Shown here in pieces: positions 5,957 to 13,114 of a stretch of 14,135 bases of DNA (position 1 is the first letter of the stretch; each line of letters starts with the position of its first letter). The position numbers were made by a program, and so were the translations under genes. Source of the stretch: Deltaproteobacteria bacterium (lineage in GTDB: Bacteria; Desulfobacterota; DSM-4660; Desulfatiglandales; HGW-15); assembly GCA_030671095.1 (NCBI GenBank), contig DAOVAK010000021.1, positions 1 through 14,135 on the forward strand, in the 5' to 3' direction. The notes under the pieces are model-generated. The model worked only from the letters and a program-made list of their open reading frames with translations. It did no database searches and had not been told where the DNA came from.

Positions 5957-8125
5957 ATGAAATGGGAAGATAGAGTTTACTGCGGATCCTTAAGGAGTTC
6001 GGACACGGGCAGAGATGTGCTGCTAATGGGTTGGGTGGACGCCATTCGGGACCATGGAAACTTGCTCTTTATCCATCTCCGGGACATCCGGGGGATTGTG
6101 CAAGTCGTCTTCGATCCCGACGTGAACAAGGAAAGCTATGAAAGGTCCACCACACTAAGAGACGAATACGTGGTCGAGGTGGGAGGAAAGGTCGCCCAGA
6201 GGCAGAAGGGGACAGAGAACCCCAATCTGGAGACAGGGGATGTGGAGGTCTTTGCTACACACCTGGAGATACTTTCCAAGGCAAAAACCCTACCCTTCCT
6301 GATCTCTGAGAAGGCCATGGTTTTTGGGGAAGAGATCCAGTCCAGCCCAGAAAATGTGGACGAAGAACTGAGGTTGCAATACAGATATCTGGATCTTCGG
6401 CGTCCCTCTGTTCAGGGTCTCTTCATAAAACGACACGAGATCATGAAATGCATTCGTGACTACTTCCACATGCTCGGCTTCATTGAAATTGAGACACCCT
6501 TTCTGACAAAGAGCACGCCGGAGGGCGCCAGGGATTACCTGGTCCCCAGTCGGGTCCATGAGGGTAAGTTTTATGCCCTTCCCCAGTCTCCTCAACTCTT
6601 CAAACAAATCCTCATGATGAGCGGGTTGGACCGCTACTTTCAGATCGCAAGGTGTTTTCGTGATGAGGATCTAAGGCCCAACAGGCAGCCGGAGTTTACC
6701 CAACTGGACATGGAGGCCGCCTTCATCGATGAGGAATTTATCTATGTGGTCATAGAAGCGTTGACCGTCAGCATGTTTGCCCTCGGAGGGATCAGGCTGC
6801 CCAGTCCCTTTCCGCGAATGACTTACGGGGAGGCGATGGGCCGTTATGGCACCGATTGCCCGGATACTCGTTTTGACATGTCTTTCGAAGAGGTAACCGA
6901 CATCGTCCAAGATACTGACTACACGATTTTCCGTAAGGTCATTGGCCAGGGTGGCAAGATTAAGGGGTTCTGCGTGAAGGGCATGGCGGCCAGATTGAGC
7001 AAGAATGTGCTCCAGAATGAATACGCTCTAAGGATAGTCCCTTCATTTGGGGCAAAGGGGATGACCTGGATGAAAGTGATTGGTGGAAATCTGGAGTCAA
7101 ACATTGCCCAGTTTTTCTCTTCGACCGAGCAAGAGGCAATTAGAGAGCGCTTTCGCGCTGAGGATGGTGATGTCATCATGATGATTGCCGATACCTCCGT
7201 GGAACATATGGACAAGGTCCTCTGTAGCCTGCGTCTTCATGTGGCTGAAAGGCTTGAGCTGATCCCTGAAGATCGCTATTGCCCATTATGGGTGACCGAC
7301 TTCCCTCTCTTTGAACTCAAGGATGGAAAATTATGCTCCCAACATCATCCCTTCACCATGCCTGATAGAACCGATTTCGATCCTACGAACGAGGAAGAAT
7401 TGCTCGGGCTGAATTCCAGGGCCTACGACCTGGTCATAAATGGGGAGGAACTGGGCGGGGGTAGTATTCGTATTCATAAGATGGAAGTCCAAGATAAGAT
7501 CTTCAAGGCTCTAGGGTTTAGCCCTGGGGAGGTAGAGACCAAGTTCGGGTTCTTTCTAAGAGCCATGGAATACGGTGCCCCACCGCACGGCGGCCTTGCC
7601 CTTGGCCTTGACAGGGTCATTGCGATGATCTTGAAAACAGCATCCATCAGAGATGTCATCCCCTTTCCCAAAAACCGGAGTGCCCTGTGCCCACTGACGC
7701 AGGCACCTTCTCCTGTGGACAGATCACAGCTCAGGGGGTTGGGTTTGGGCTCTACCGGCATTGTGGGAAGGCCCGTAATAGGATTGAGACGGCCGGCACA
7801 AGAAGATATGGTTGGGCGTCCTCTCGCAGAGTACGAAAGAATTTCAAGAGGCGAGGTGAAGCATGTGGCAAGGCTTGCTCGATTGAAAATTACCGATCCT
7901 GAGTCAGACGCCTATCAGAAGGAGCTAAATGCCGTATTGGAACACTTTGAAGCGCTGCAAGAGTTAGATACAGAAAATGTGGAGCCCATGAGTCACGTAT
8001 TGGAAATTAAGAACGTGTGGCGAGAGGATAAACCGAGCAAATCCAAAAAGGCGGAATCCCTTATGGCAAATGCCCCGAACAAGGAATCTGGCTACTTTAA
8101 AGTCCCAAAGATCTTAGAAGGCTAG
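5957..8125 (+). CDS. aspS-gatC: Aspartyl-tRNA synthetase fused to GatC
   Basis: 722 residues. Residues 1-598 are a complete bacterial-type AspRS: OB-fold anticodon domain (1-110), motif 1 (about 175-199), motif 2 (CFRDEDLRPNRQPEFTQ, 233-249), the inserted GAD domain (about 295-420), a GGGSIRIH strand (500-507), motif 3 (GGLALGLDRVIAMI, 545-558) and the usual end CPLTQAPSPVD. After a linker of about 30 residues, 629-720 is a complete GatC (ISRGEVKHVARLARL to GYFKVPKIL). The frame is continuous, with no stop between the parts. His33 and Gly85 fit the His/Gly pair I recall as typical of non-discriminating AspRS, which also charges tRNA(Asn). GatA begins 3 bases after the stop. Met618 could allow internal initiation of free GatC, though its upstream purines (AAGAAG) sit too close to be convincing. 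AGGA lies 7 nt before the first ATG. Confidence 0.95.
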   Translation: MKWEDRVYCGSLRSSDTGRDVLLMGWVDAIRDHGNLLFIHLRDIRGIVQVVFDPDVNKESYERSTTLRDEYVVEVGGKVAQRQKGTENPNLETGDVEVFATHLEILSKAKTLPFLISEKAMVFGEEIQSSPENVDEELRLQYRYLDLRRPSVQGLFIKRHEIMKCIRDYFHMLGFIEIETPFLTKSTPEGARDYLVPSRVHEGKFYALPQSPQLFKQILMMSGLDRYFQIARCFRDEDLRPNRQPEFTQLDMEAAFIDEEFIYVVIEALTVSMFALGGIRLPSPFPRMTYGEAMGRYGTDCPDTRFDMSFEEVTDIVQDTDYTIFRKVIGQGGKIKGFCVKGMAARLSKNVLQNEYALRIVPSFGAKGMTWMKVIGGNLESNIAQFFSSTEQEAIRERFRAEDGDVIMMIADTSVEHMDKVLCSLRLHVAERLELIPEDRYCPLWVTDFPLFELKDGKLCSQHHPFTMPDRTDFDPTNEEELLGLNSRAYDLVINGEELGGGSIRIHKMEVQDKIFKALGFSPGEVETKFGFFLRAMEYGAPPHGGLALGLDRVIAMILKTASIRDVIPFPKNRSALCPLTQAPSPVDRSQLRGLGLGSTGIVGRPVIGLRRPAQEDMVGRPLAEYERISRGEVKHVARLARLKITDPESDAYQKELNAVLEHFEALQELDTENVEPMSHVLEIKNVWREDKPSKSKKAESLMANAPNKESGYFKVPKILEG

Positions 8126-8128
8126 AAG

Positions 8129-9571
8129 ATGCAGTTATGCGATCATAGTGCGACAGAACTGGCAAGAATGCTTCGGAAAGGCGAGGCAAGTTCTCGCGAG
8201 ATCACCGAGTCTGTGTTCAAAAGGATTGATGAGAAAGAGGACGCTATTAATGCCTTTATTACGGCAACCCCTGAAATAGCGCTGAGACAGGCCGATCTGG
8301 CGGACAGGAGATTTAGAGAAAATAAGAGGGTTTCTCTTTTGAACGGGATACCCATTGCCATCAAAGACAATATGTGTACGCAAGGCATACCAACCACGTG
8401 TGGATCAAAGATTCTGGAAAACTACATTCCTCCTTATGATGCGACCGCGGTAGCAAAGGTCCTGCAAAGTGGCGCTGTACTCATCGGAAAAACCAATATG
8501 GATGAATTCGCCATGGGCTCCTCCTGCGAAAACAGCGCCTTTGGACCTACTCATAACCCTGTGAATCTGGAACGCGTAGCAGGTGGTAGCAGCGGTGGGT
8601 CTGCGGCTGCAATCACCTCAGGGGAAACGGTCCTCGCCATAGGATCGGATACCGGCGGCTCTATCCGTCTCCCAGCCGCTTACTGTGGGGTTGCGGGTAT
8701 AAAACCCACCTACGGCAGGGTCTCCCGATACGGTTTGATTTCCTATGCATCATCGTTAGATCAAGTAGGGGCCCTTGGTCGCACCGTTGAAGATTGCGCA
8801 CTGCTTATGAACGTCATCTGCGGACATGACAAAATGGATACCACTTCTGCTGATATCAAAAGGCCTGACTTCCTTCGTTCCCTAGGGCGAGGACTCGAGG
8901 GTATCAAGATAGGTCTTCCGGAGGAGTACTTTATTGAGGGTCTGGATCCCCATGTTAAAGATCAAGTTATGCGGGCCGTCGCATTGTTGAATGAAAACGG
9001 AGCCGAAATCGTTGATATATCCTTACCCCACGCCCGTTATGCAATCAGCGCCTATTATCTCATAGCGACGGCTGAAGCGAGCAGCAACCTGGCCAGGTAT
9101 GACGGCGTTAAGTACGGTTTCAGATCCAGTGAAGATATCCCAGCCCTGGTGGAGATGTATCAGCAGACGAGGAGTGAGGGATTTGGTACGGAAGTGAAGA
9201 GGAGGATCATGCTGGGGACCTATGTCCTCTCTGCCGGTTATTATGACGCCTATTATTTAAAGGCTCAGGAGGCGAGGGCCCTCATCAAACAGGATTTTGA
9301 CGAGGCCTTTAAGACGGTGGACTGCATGATCACTCCTGTCTCACCCTGCCTGCCTTTTAGATTGGGGGAGAAGATGGCCAACCCCCTCCAGATGTATCTT
9401 GTGGACATATACACGGTCTCATTGAACCTCTCCGGACTGCCCGGGATGAGCGTAAACTGTGGAATGGTGGATGGGTTGCCCGTTGGTCTCCAGATTATTG
9501 GAAGACCATTTGACGAGGAGATGGTGCTCAGGGTTGGACACGCCTATGAGAAGATGTCGGGGCATGCATAA
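8129..9571 (+). CDS. gatA: Asp/Glu-tRNA amidotransferase subunit A
   Basis: 480 residues of the amidase-signature family. GatA hydrolyses glutamine (or asparagine) and passes the ammonia to GatB. The catalytic triad is intact: Lys79 in GIPIAIKDN, cis-Ser154 in GGSSGGSAA and nucleophile Ser178 in GSDTGGSIR, the same numbers as I recall for Staphylococcus aureus GatA. The length is normal. The start lies 3 nt after the aspS-gatC stop, with GAAGG in the end of that gene as ribosome site, and the stop is directly followed by the gatB ATG, so the three genes are translationally coupled. Nothing is missing or unusual. Confidence 0.97.
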   Translation: MQLCDHSATELARMLRKGEASSREITESVFKRIDEKEDAINAFITATPEIALRQADLADRRFRENKRVSLLNGIPIAIKDNMCTQGIPTTCGSKILENYIPPYDATAVAKVLQSGAVLIGKTNMDEFAMGSSCENSAFGPTHNPVNLERVAGGSSGGSAAAITSGETVLAIGSDTGGSIRLPAAYCGVAGIKPTYGRVSRYGLISYASSLDQVGALGRTVEDCALLMNVICGHDKMDTTSADIKRPDFLRSLGRGLEGIKIGLPEEYFIEGLDPHVKDQVMRAVALLNENGAEIVDISLPHARYAISAYYLIATAEASSNLARYDGVKYGFRSSEDIPALVEMYQQTRSEGFGTEVKRRIMLGTYVLSAGYYDAYYLKAQEARALIKQDFDEAFKTVDCMITPVSPCLPFRLGEKMANPLQMYLVDIYTVSLNLSGLPGMSVNCGMVDGLPVGLQIIGRPFDEEMVLRVGHAYEKMSGHA

Positions 9572-11026
9572 ATGGATTACGACGTTATCATTGGGTTTGA
9601 AACCCATGTGGAATTGAAAACAAAGACAAAGCTGTTTTGTGGCTGTGCGGTAAAGGATGGAGCACCTCCAAACACACTTATCTGCCCTGTCTGTACTGGG
9701 CAGCCTGGGGCACTCCCCGTCCTAAACAAAAGGGCCGTTGAACATACCATCCGTGCCGGCATAGCCATGAATTGCACGATTAACAGACGGTCTCGATTCG
9801 CCCGTAAGAACTATTTCTACCCCGATCTTCCCAAAGGTTATCAAATTTCCCAATATGAGCGGCCTTTTTGCGAGAATGGATACCTGGAAATTCAAGGTGA
9901 TGAGGGCCGGCCTTATGCTGTGGGAATCAAGCGGATTCATCTTGAAGAGGACGCGGGAAAGTTGGTGCATTCAGCCAGTTCCTTTGAGGCATCGGATTAC
10001 AGTCTTGTGGATTACAACAGATCCAGTGTCCCGCTCCTTGAAATCGTTACCGATCATGAGCGAAACCCTTTACGTTCGGTGAACGAGGCCCGATCTTACC
10101 TGGAAAAACTGAGGCAGACGTTAATCTATATAGGGATAAGTGACTGTATTATAGAGAAGGGTCAGTTTCGTTGTGATGTGAATATATCCATTCGTCCGGA
10201 GGGGGCCCTAGATTACGGCAATCGTGCCGAAATAAAAAATATGGCCTCTTTCAAATTCATGATGGAAGCACTGGAATACGAGGTCAAAAGGCAATTGGAA
10301 ATCCTTCACTCGGGGGAAAAGCCATCCCAGGAGACAAGGCTTTTCGATGAAGAGAAGAAAATAACGGTATCTATGCGGAGCAAGGAAGACGCACCGGATT
10401 ACAGATATTTCCCAGACCCTGATCTGGTGGAATTCGAGATTGGCCAAGAATTTGTTGAAGAGATCCAAGGGGAAATGCCGGAACTGCCTGATCAAAAGGT
10501 GAACCGTATCATGAAAGAGTACGCAATACCAAAGAAAGATGCCCTTATCTTGACGAAAGAGCAGAACGTGTCAGACTTTTTTGAGCGTTGCGCCGCCTCT
10601 TGTGATGATAGAGTTAGGTTGAGTCGCTGGATGATCAAAGATCTCTTCAAACTCCTCAATGAGGCCGCCATCACCATACAGAAATGTCCTATCCCTCCAA
10701 AAGAGTTTTCCACCCTTATCAACTTGATCTCAAGGGGTGACATTACAGACAAAATCGGGAGAACGGTTTTAGAAATTATGTTTGAAACGGGAGAAGATCC
10801 TGAGTCCATCATAGATAAGAGAGGCTTAAGGCCCATCCAGGATGAAGAACTCCTGGAGAGAATGATGAATGAAGTGATTTCGGAAAATCCTGAAGCCGTG
10901 AATAAGATAAAAGAGGGCATGACAAATCCGATCGATTTTCTGATCGGACAGGTGATGAAGAAGACCGAGGGAAAAGCGAATCCAAAGAAAGTAAGGGAAT
11001 TAATACACAAAGAGTTTCTGCAATAG
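9572..11026 (+). CDS. gatB: Asp/Glu-tRNA amidotransferase subunit B
   Basis: 484 residues, a normal length. GatB binds the misacylated tRNA, activates the side-chain carboxylate with ATP and adds ammonia. The N-terminal kinase-like cradle begins IIGFETHVELKTKTKLFCGC. Cys23/25 and Cys38/41 (CPVC) form the expected zinc site. PNTLICPVCTGQPGALPVLN, RKNYFYPDLPKGYQISQYE, LEEDAGKL and DYNRSSVPLLEIVT are family blocks, and RYFPDPDL precedes the C-terminal helical tRNA-binding domain (about 335-484). The ATG follows the gatA TAA with no gap. It is the last gene of the operon and converges on glnA. Confidence 0.97.
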   Translation: MDYDVIIGFETHVELKTKTKLFCGCAVKDGAPPNTLICPVCTGQPGALPVLNKRAVEHTIRAGIAMNCTINRRSRFARKNYFYPDLPKGYQISQYERPFCENGYLEIQGDEGRPYAVGIKRIHLEEDAGKLVHSASSFEASDYSLVDYNRSSVPLLEIVTDHERNPLRSVNEARSYLEKLRQTLIYIGISDCIIEKGQFRCDVNISIRPEGALDYGNRAEIKNMASFKFMMEALEYEVKRQLEILHSGEKPSQETRLFDEEKKITVSMRSKEDAPDYRYFPDPDLVEFEIGQEFVEEIQGEMPELPDQKVNRIMKEYAIPKKDALILTKEQNVSDFFERCAASCDDRVRLSRWMIKDLFKLLNEAAITIQKCPIPPKEFSTLINLISRGDITDKIGRTVLEIMFETGEDPESIIDKRGLRPIQDEELLERMMNEVISENPEAVNKIKEGMTNPIDFLIGQVMKKTEGKANPKKVRELIHKEFLQ

Positions 11027-11043
11027 CAAGCAGAGGTAAGAGA

Positions 11044-11110
11044 TGGAGTAATGGAGTTTTGGAGTATTGCATAATGCATCACTCCAGTGCTCCATCACTC
11101 CATTACTCCA
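11044..11110. terminator. Large inverted repeat between convergent gatB and glnA
   Basis: TGGAGTAATGGAGT (11044-11057) is the exact reverse complement of 11097-11110. Inside it a second imperfect hairpin (11060-11072 against 11073-11086) is centred on TGCAT/ATGCA. Placed 17 bp after gatB and 47 bp after the glnA stop, it can serve as a bidirectional stop or mRNA-end hairpin. It lacks a clear T-run, and the short repeated GGAGT/ACTCC units suggest a dispersed repeat rather than a textbook terminator. Confidence 0.55.
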
Positions 11111-11157
11111 ATTTGAAAAAGACCTGAAAGTTCTGATTGTCCGTTCAGGGTGTCTGA

Positions 11158-12489
11158 TTACAACACGGGCAGATACTTGTCGATTTCGTATTGGCTCACG
11201 TGGGTCCTGTACTTATCCCATTCAATCTTTTTGTTTTCAATGAATTTGTTGAAAATATGATCCCCCAGAACTTCTTTGACCAATTCACTCTTCTCTGTTT
11301 CCAGTGTAGCTGCATAAAGATTGCCAGGTAAATCCGTAATGCCATGTGCCCTTCTTTCAGCAGGGTTCATCTCGAAGATGTCCTCTTCAATGGGATCTGG
11401 CAGTTCCAGTTTCTTCTCTATGCCACTTAAACCAGCACCCAACATGACAGCAAAGGCGAGATAGGGGTTGCATGCAGGATCGGGCGAACGGAACTCAATC
11501 CTGGTGGCCTTCTCCTTGCCAGGTTTATACATGGGAACCCTGATCATGGTTGATCTGTTCCTCCTGGCCCATGAGACGTAGACCGGGGCCTCATAACCAG
11601 GCACCAACCTCTTGTAGGAATTGACCCATTGGTTTGTGATGGCCGTAATTTCTGGGGCATGATGTATCAATCCTGCAAGGTAATGTTTGGCTATATCTGA
11701 TAAATTAGATTTATCGGTAGGATCATAGAAGGCATTTTTCTCTCCCTTGAAAAGGGACTGGTGGGTGTGCATGCCGCTCCCGTTCTGACCGAAGATGGGC
11801 TTGGGCATAAATGTGGCATACACACCGTGCGTCCGGGCTATCTCCTTGACCACCACCCTGTAGGTCTGTGTCTTGTCGGCCATCTTGAGACCTTCATCAT
11901 ACCTCAGGTCTATCTCATGTTGGCTAGGGGCAACCTCATGATGGCTATACTCCACATCGATCCCCATGGACTGGAGGGCAAAGATGGTATCCCTTCTCAG
12001 GTCGCTTCCCAGATCAAGGGGTCGCGAATCAAAGTACCCCCCTTCATCCAGGGTTTCGGTGCACTTATGATCTCTGAAGTAGAAATACTCCAGTTCAGGC
12101 CCAATATAGTAGGTGTACCCTTGCTCCGCAACTTTGCTCAACAGCCTCCTAAAAACATATCGGGGATCCCCTTCATAGGACGTTCCGTCAGGGTTTAGTA
12201 TGTCACAGAACATTCGGGCCACGGGGCGATCGCCCACTCTCCACGGAACCAACTGAAAGGTGGAGGGGTCTGGTTTGGCGATCATATCGCTTTCTTGAAT
12301 CCGGGCGAAACCCTCGATGGAAGATCCGTCAAAACCCATCCCTTCCGTCAGACCCTCATCCAGTTCGGATGGCGTGATGGCAAAACTCTTGAGCACCCCT
12401 TGTACATCCGTAAACCAGAACTGAATAAAGCTGATGCCCTTCTCCTTTACCGCCTCCTTAACATCATCCACTGTCTTGCAGTCTAACAT
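11158..12489 (-). CDS. glnA: Glutamine synthetase, class I-alpha
   Basis: 443 residues, the length of class I-alpha enzymes (Bacillus and archaeal type) rather than about 470 for adenylylated I-beta. It joins ammonia to glutamate with ATP. Family marks are GMGFDGSSIEGF (51-61), the metal-site GPELEYF (Glu132/134), HHEVAPSQHEID (Glu185/192), NGSGMHTHQSLF (236-247), MPKP (228-231), the RIEFRSPD block (330-337) and NPYLAFA (341-347). The E. coli adenylylation motif NLYDLP is replaced by ITDLP with Thr385, so control by adenylylation is not expected. Arg63 in GFARI fits the feedback arginine of I-alpha enzymes. The start is certain: AAGGAGG lies 6 nt before the ATG. It has its own leader and a sigma-54-like promoter, and no downstream gene follows on its strand before gatB. 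Confidence 0.97.
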   Translation of the reverse strand: MLDCKTVDDVKEAVKEKGISFIQFWFTDVQGVLKSFAITPSELDEGLTEGMGFDGSSIEGFARIQESDMIAKPDPSTFQLVPWRVGDRPVARMFCDILNPDGTSYEGDPRYVFRRLLSKVAEQGYTYYIGPELEYFYFRDHKCTETLDEGGYFDSRPLDLGSDLRRDTIFALQSMGIDVEYSHHEVAPSQHEIDLRYDEGLKMADKTQTYRVVVKEIARTHGVYATFMPKPIFGQNGSGMHTHQSLFKGEKNAFYDPTDKSNLSDIAKHYLAGLIHHAPEITAITNQWVNSYKRLVPGYEAPVYVSWARRNRSTMIRVPMYKPGKEKATRIEFRSPDPACNPYLAFAVMLGAGLSGIEKKLELPDPIEEDIFEMNPAERRAHGITDLPGNLYAATLETEKSELVKEVLGDHIFNKFIENKKIEWDKYRTHVSQYEIDKYLPVL

Positions 12490-12583
12490 TTCATTCCTCC
12501 TTCAATTTTAGGACATCCCTATGCATGAAAATGCTCCGGGTGCTTCAAATAGTTATTTATAATCATATTCGGGAAACGGAAGA

Positions 12584-12610
12584 CTTGGCCCGGTCTCACC
12601 GCGGCCCAAG
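12584..12610 (-). other. Stem-loop in the glnA leader
   Basis: CTTGGCCCG (12584-12592) and CGGCCCAAG (12602-12610) pair with one mismatch around a 9-nt loop. The hairpin is GC-rich in an otherwise AT-rich leader and lies about 95 nt before the glnA start. It is not followed by a T-run. It could be an mRNA-stability or regulatory structure; I do not recognise it as a known RNA class. Confidence 0.4.
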
Positions 12611-12695
12611 CTGCGAAATATGACATTAAGTGATTCTGCGGCCACCTTTTATTAAAAGCCCTTATAATACCCCTTTAGCTTATTTTGCTTGTTAA

Positions 12696-12712
12696 AGCAA
12701 TGATAATGCCAG
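12696..12712 (-). promoter_or_regulatory. Sigma-54-type (-24/-12) promoter of glnA
   Basis: On the minus strand CTGGCATTATCATTGCT matches the sigma-54 pattern TGGCAC-N5-TTGCW, with exactly 10 nt between the invariant GG and GC. Only the C of GGCAC is changed, to T. Transcription would begin near 12685 and give a leader of about 195 nt. Nitrogen control of glnA by sigma-54 is well known in other proteobacteria, which supports the call. Confidence 0.7.
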
Positions 12713-12821
12713 AAGACGACATAAAACTTTTTCTTATAATATTCAACAAGTTAATGAGAAAGTGGGCACGAATGGGGTGAAATTACTTTATTACAATTTT
12801 GTCGTTTATAGGCGTGTTGCC

Positions 12822-12858
12822 ATACAGAATTGTATAGATGAATGACCACTCGCGGTCA
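12822..12858. promoter_or_regulatory. Two adjacent palindromes upstream of the glnA sigma-54 element
   Basis: ATACA-GAAT-TGTAT (12822-12835) and TGACC-ACTCGC-GGTCA (12843-12858) are perfect 5+5 inverted repeats starting 110 and 131 bp upstream of the -24 box. That is the usual distance for an activator (enhancer-binding protein) site. Neither matches the enteric NtrC consensus, so the binding protein is unknown. Confidence 0.4.
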
Positions 12859-12952
12859 ACGACCAAACTTTTCATTTTCTGAACCCTTGCAGGCTAAAGA
12901 TCGATAGAATGTCTCAATAAACGAAATCTCGTGAATCTTTCCATATAATGTA

Positions 12953-12973
12953 CTATTTAGGTGCACTAAATAG
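12953..12973. promoter_or_regulatory. Perfect 8+8 inverted repeat with GTGCA centre
   Basis: CTATTTAG and CTAAATAG flank a 5-nt GTGCA spacer. The repeat lies about 240 bp upstream of the glnA -24 box and about 65 bp upstream of the rightward sigma-70-like promoter, so it could serve either gene. It is among the most perfect palindromes in the window and looks like a transcription factor operator. Confidence 0.45.
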
Positions 12974-13037
12974 GGGGCTGAATCTCCAAATGATGGTCAT
13001 TTACTGTTTAGTTAATTTTTGCATATTGCACTTTATG

Positions 13038-13067
13038 TTGAAATAATTTGTTGAAATGGTTTAAAAT
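13038..13067 (+). promoter_or_regulatory. Putative sigma-70 promoter of the deacetylase-like gene
   Basis: TTGAAA (13038-13043), an 18-nt spacer and TAAAAT (13062-13067) lie 47 bp before the ATG. The surrounding DNA is very AT-rich, so chance matches are easy. Confidence 0.4.
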
Positions 13068-13114
13068 AATTAATTCTTAAATCACCAACGTCCCCTTAAC
13101 CGCGTAACCACCGA

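Larger units (their letters stand above)
12490..13114. other. 625-bp regulatory intergenic region between divergent glnA and the deacetylase-like gene
   Basis: An AT-rich stretch without a credible gene. It contains the glnA ribosome site (12496-12502), a leader hairpin (12584-12610), a sigma-54-like element (12696-12712), three palindromes (12822-12835, 12843-12858, 12953-12973) and a sigma-70-like promoter facing right (13038-13067). I saw no tRNA and recognised no riboswitch. Confidence 0.7.

Noticed and set aside
7745..7860. aspS-gatC fusion as a sequencing artefact joining two genes
   Set aside because: The frame is continuous and both domains are complete. A separate gatC would need its own start and ribosome site, and only a weak one at Met618 exists. 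It cannot be fully excluded without other genomes.
10492..11082. 196-residue minus-strand open frame opposite gatB
   Set aside because: It is the mirror of a clearly conserved gatB and shows no family motif.
12490..12690. Riboswitch in the glnA leader
   Set aside because: There is a hairpin, but no sequence I recognise from glutamine riboswitches or other known classes.
12959..12967. NtrC binding site at AGGTGCACT
   Set aside because: It has one GGTGCA-like half but not the spaced second half of the enteric consensus; the longer palindrome explains it better.
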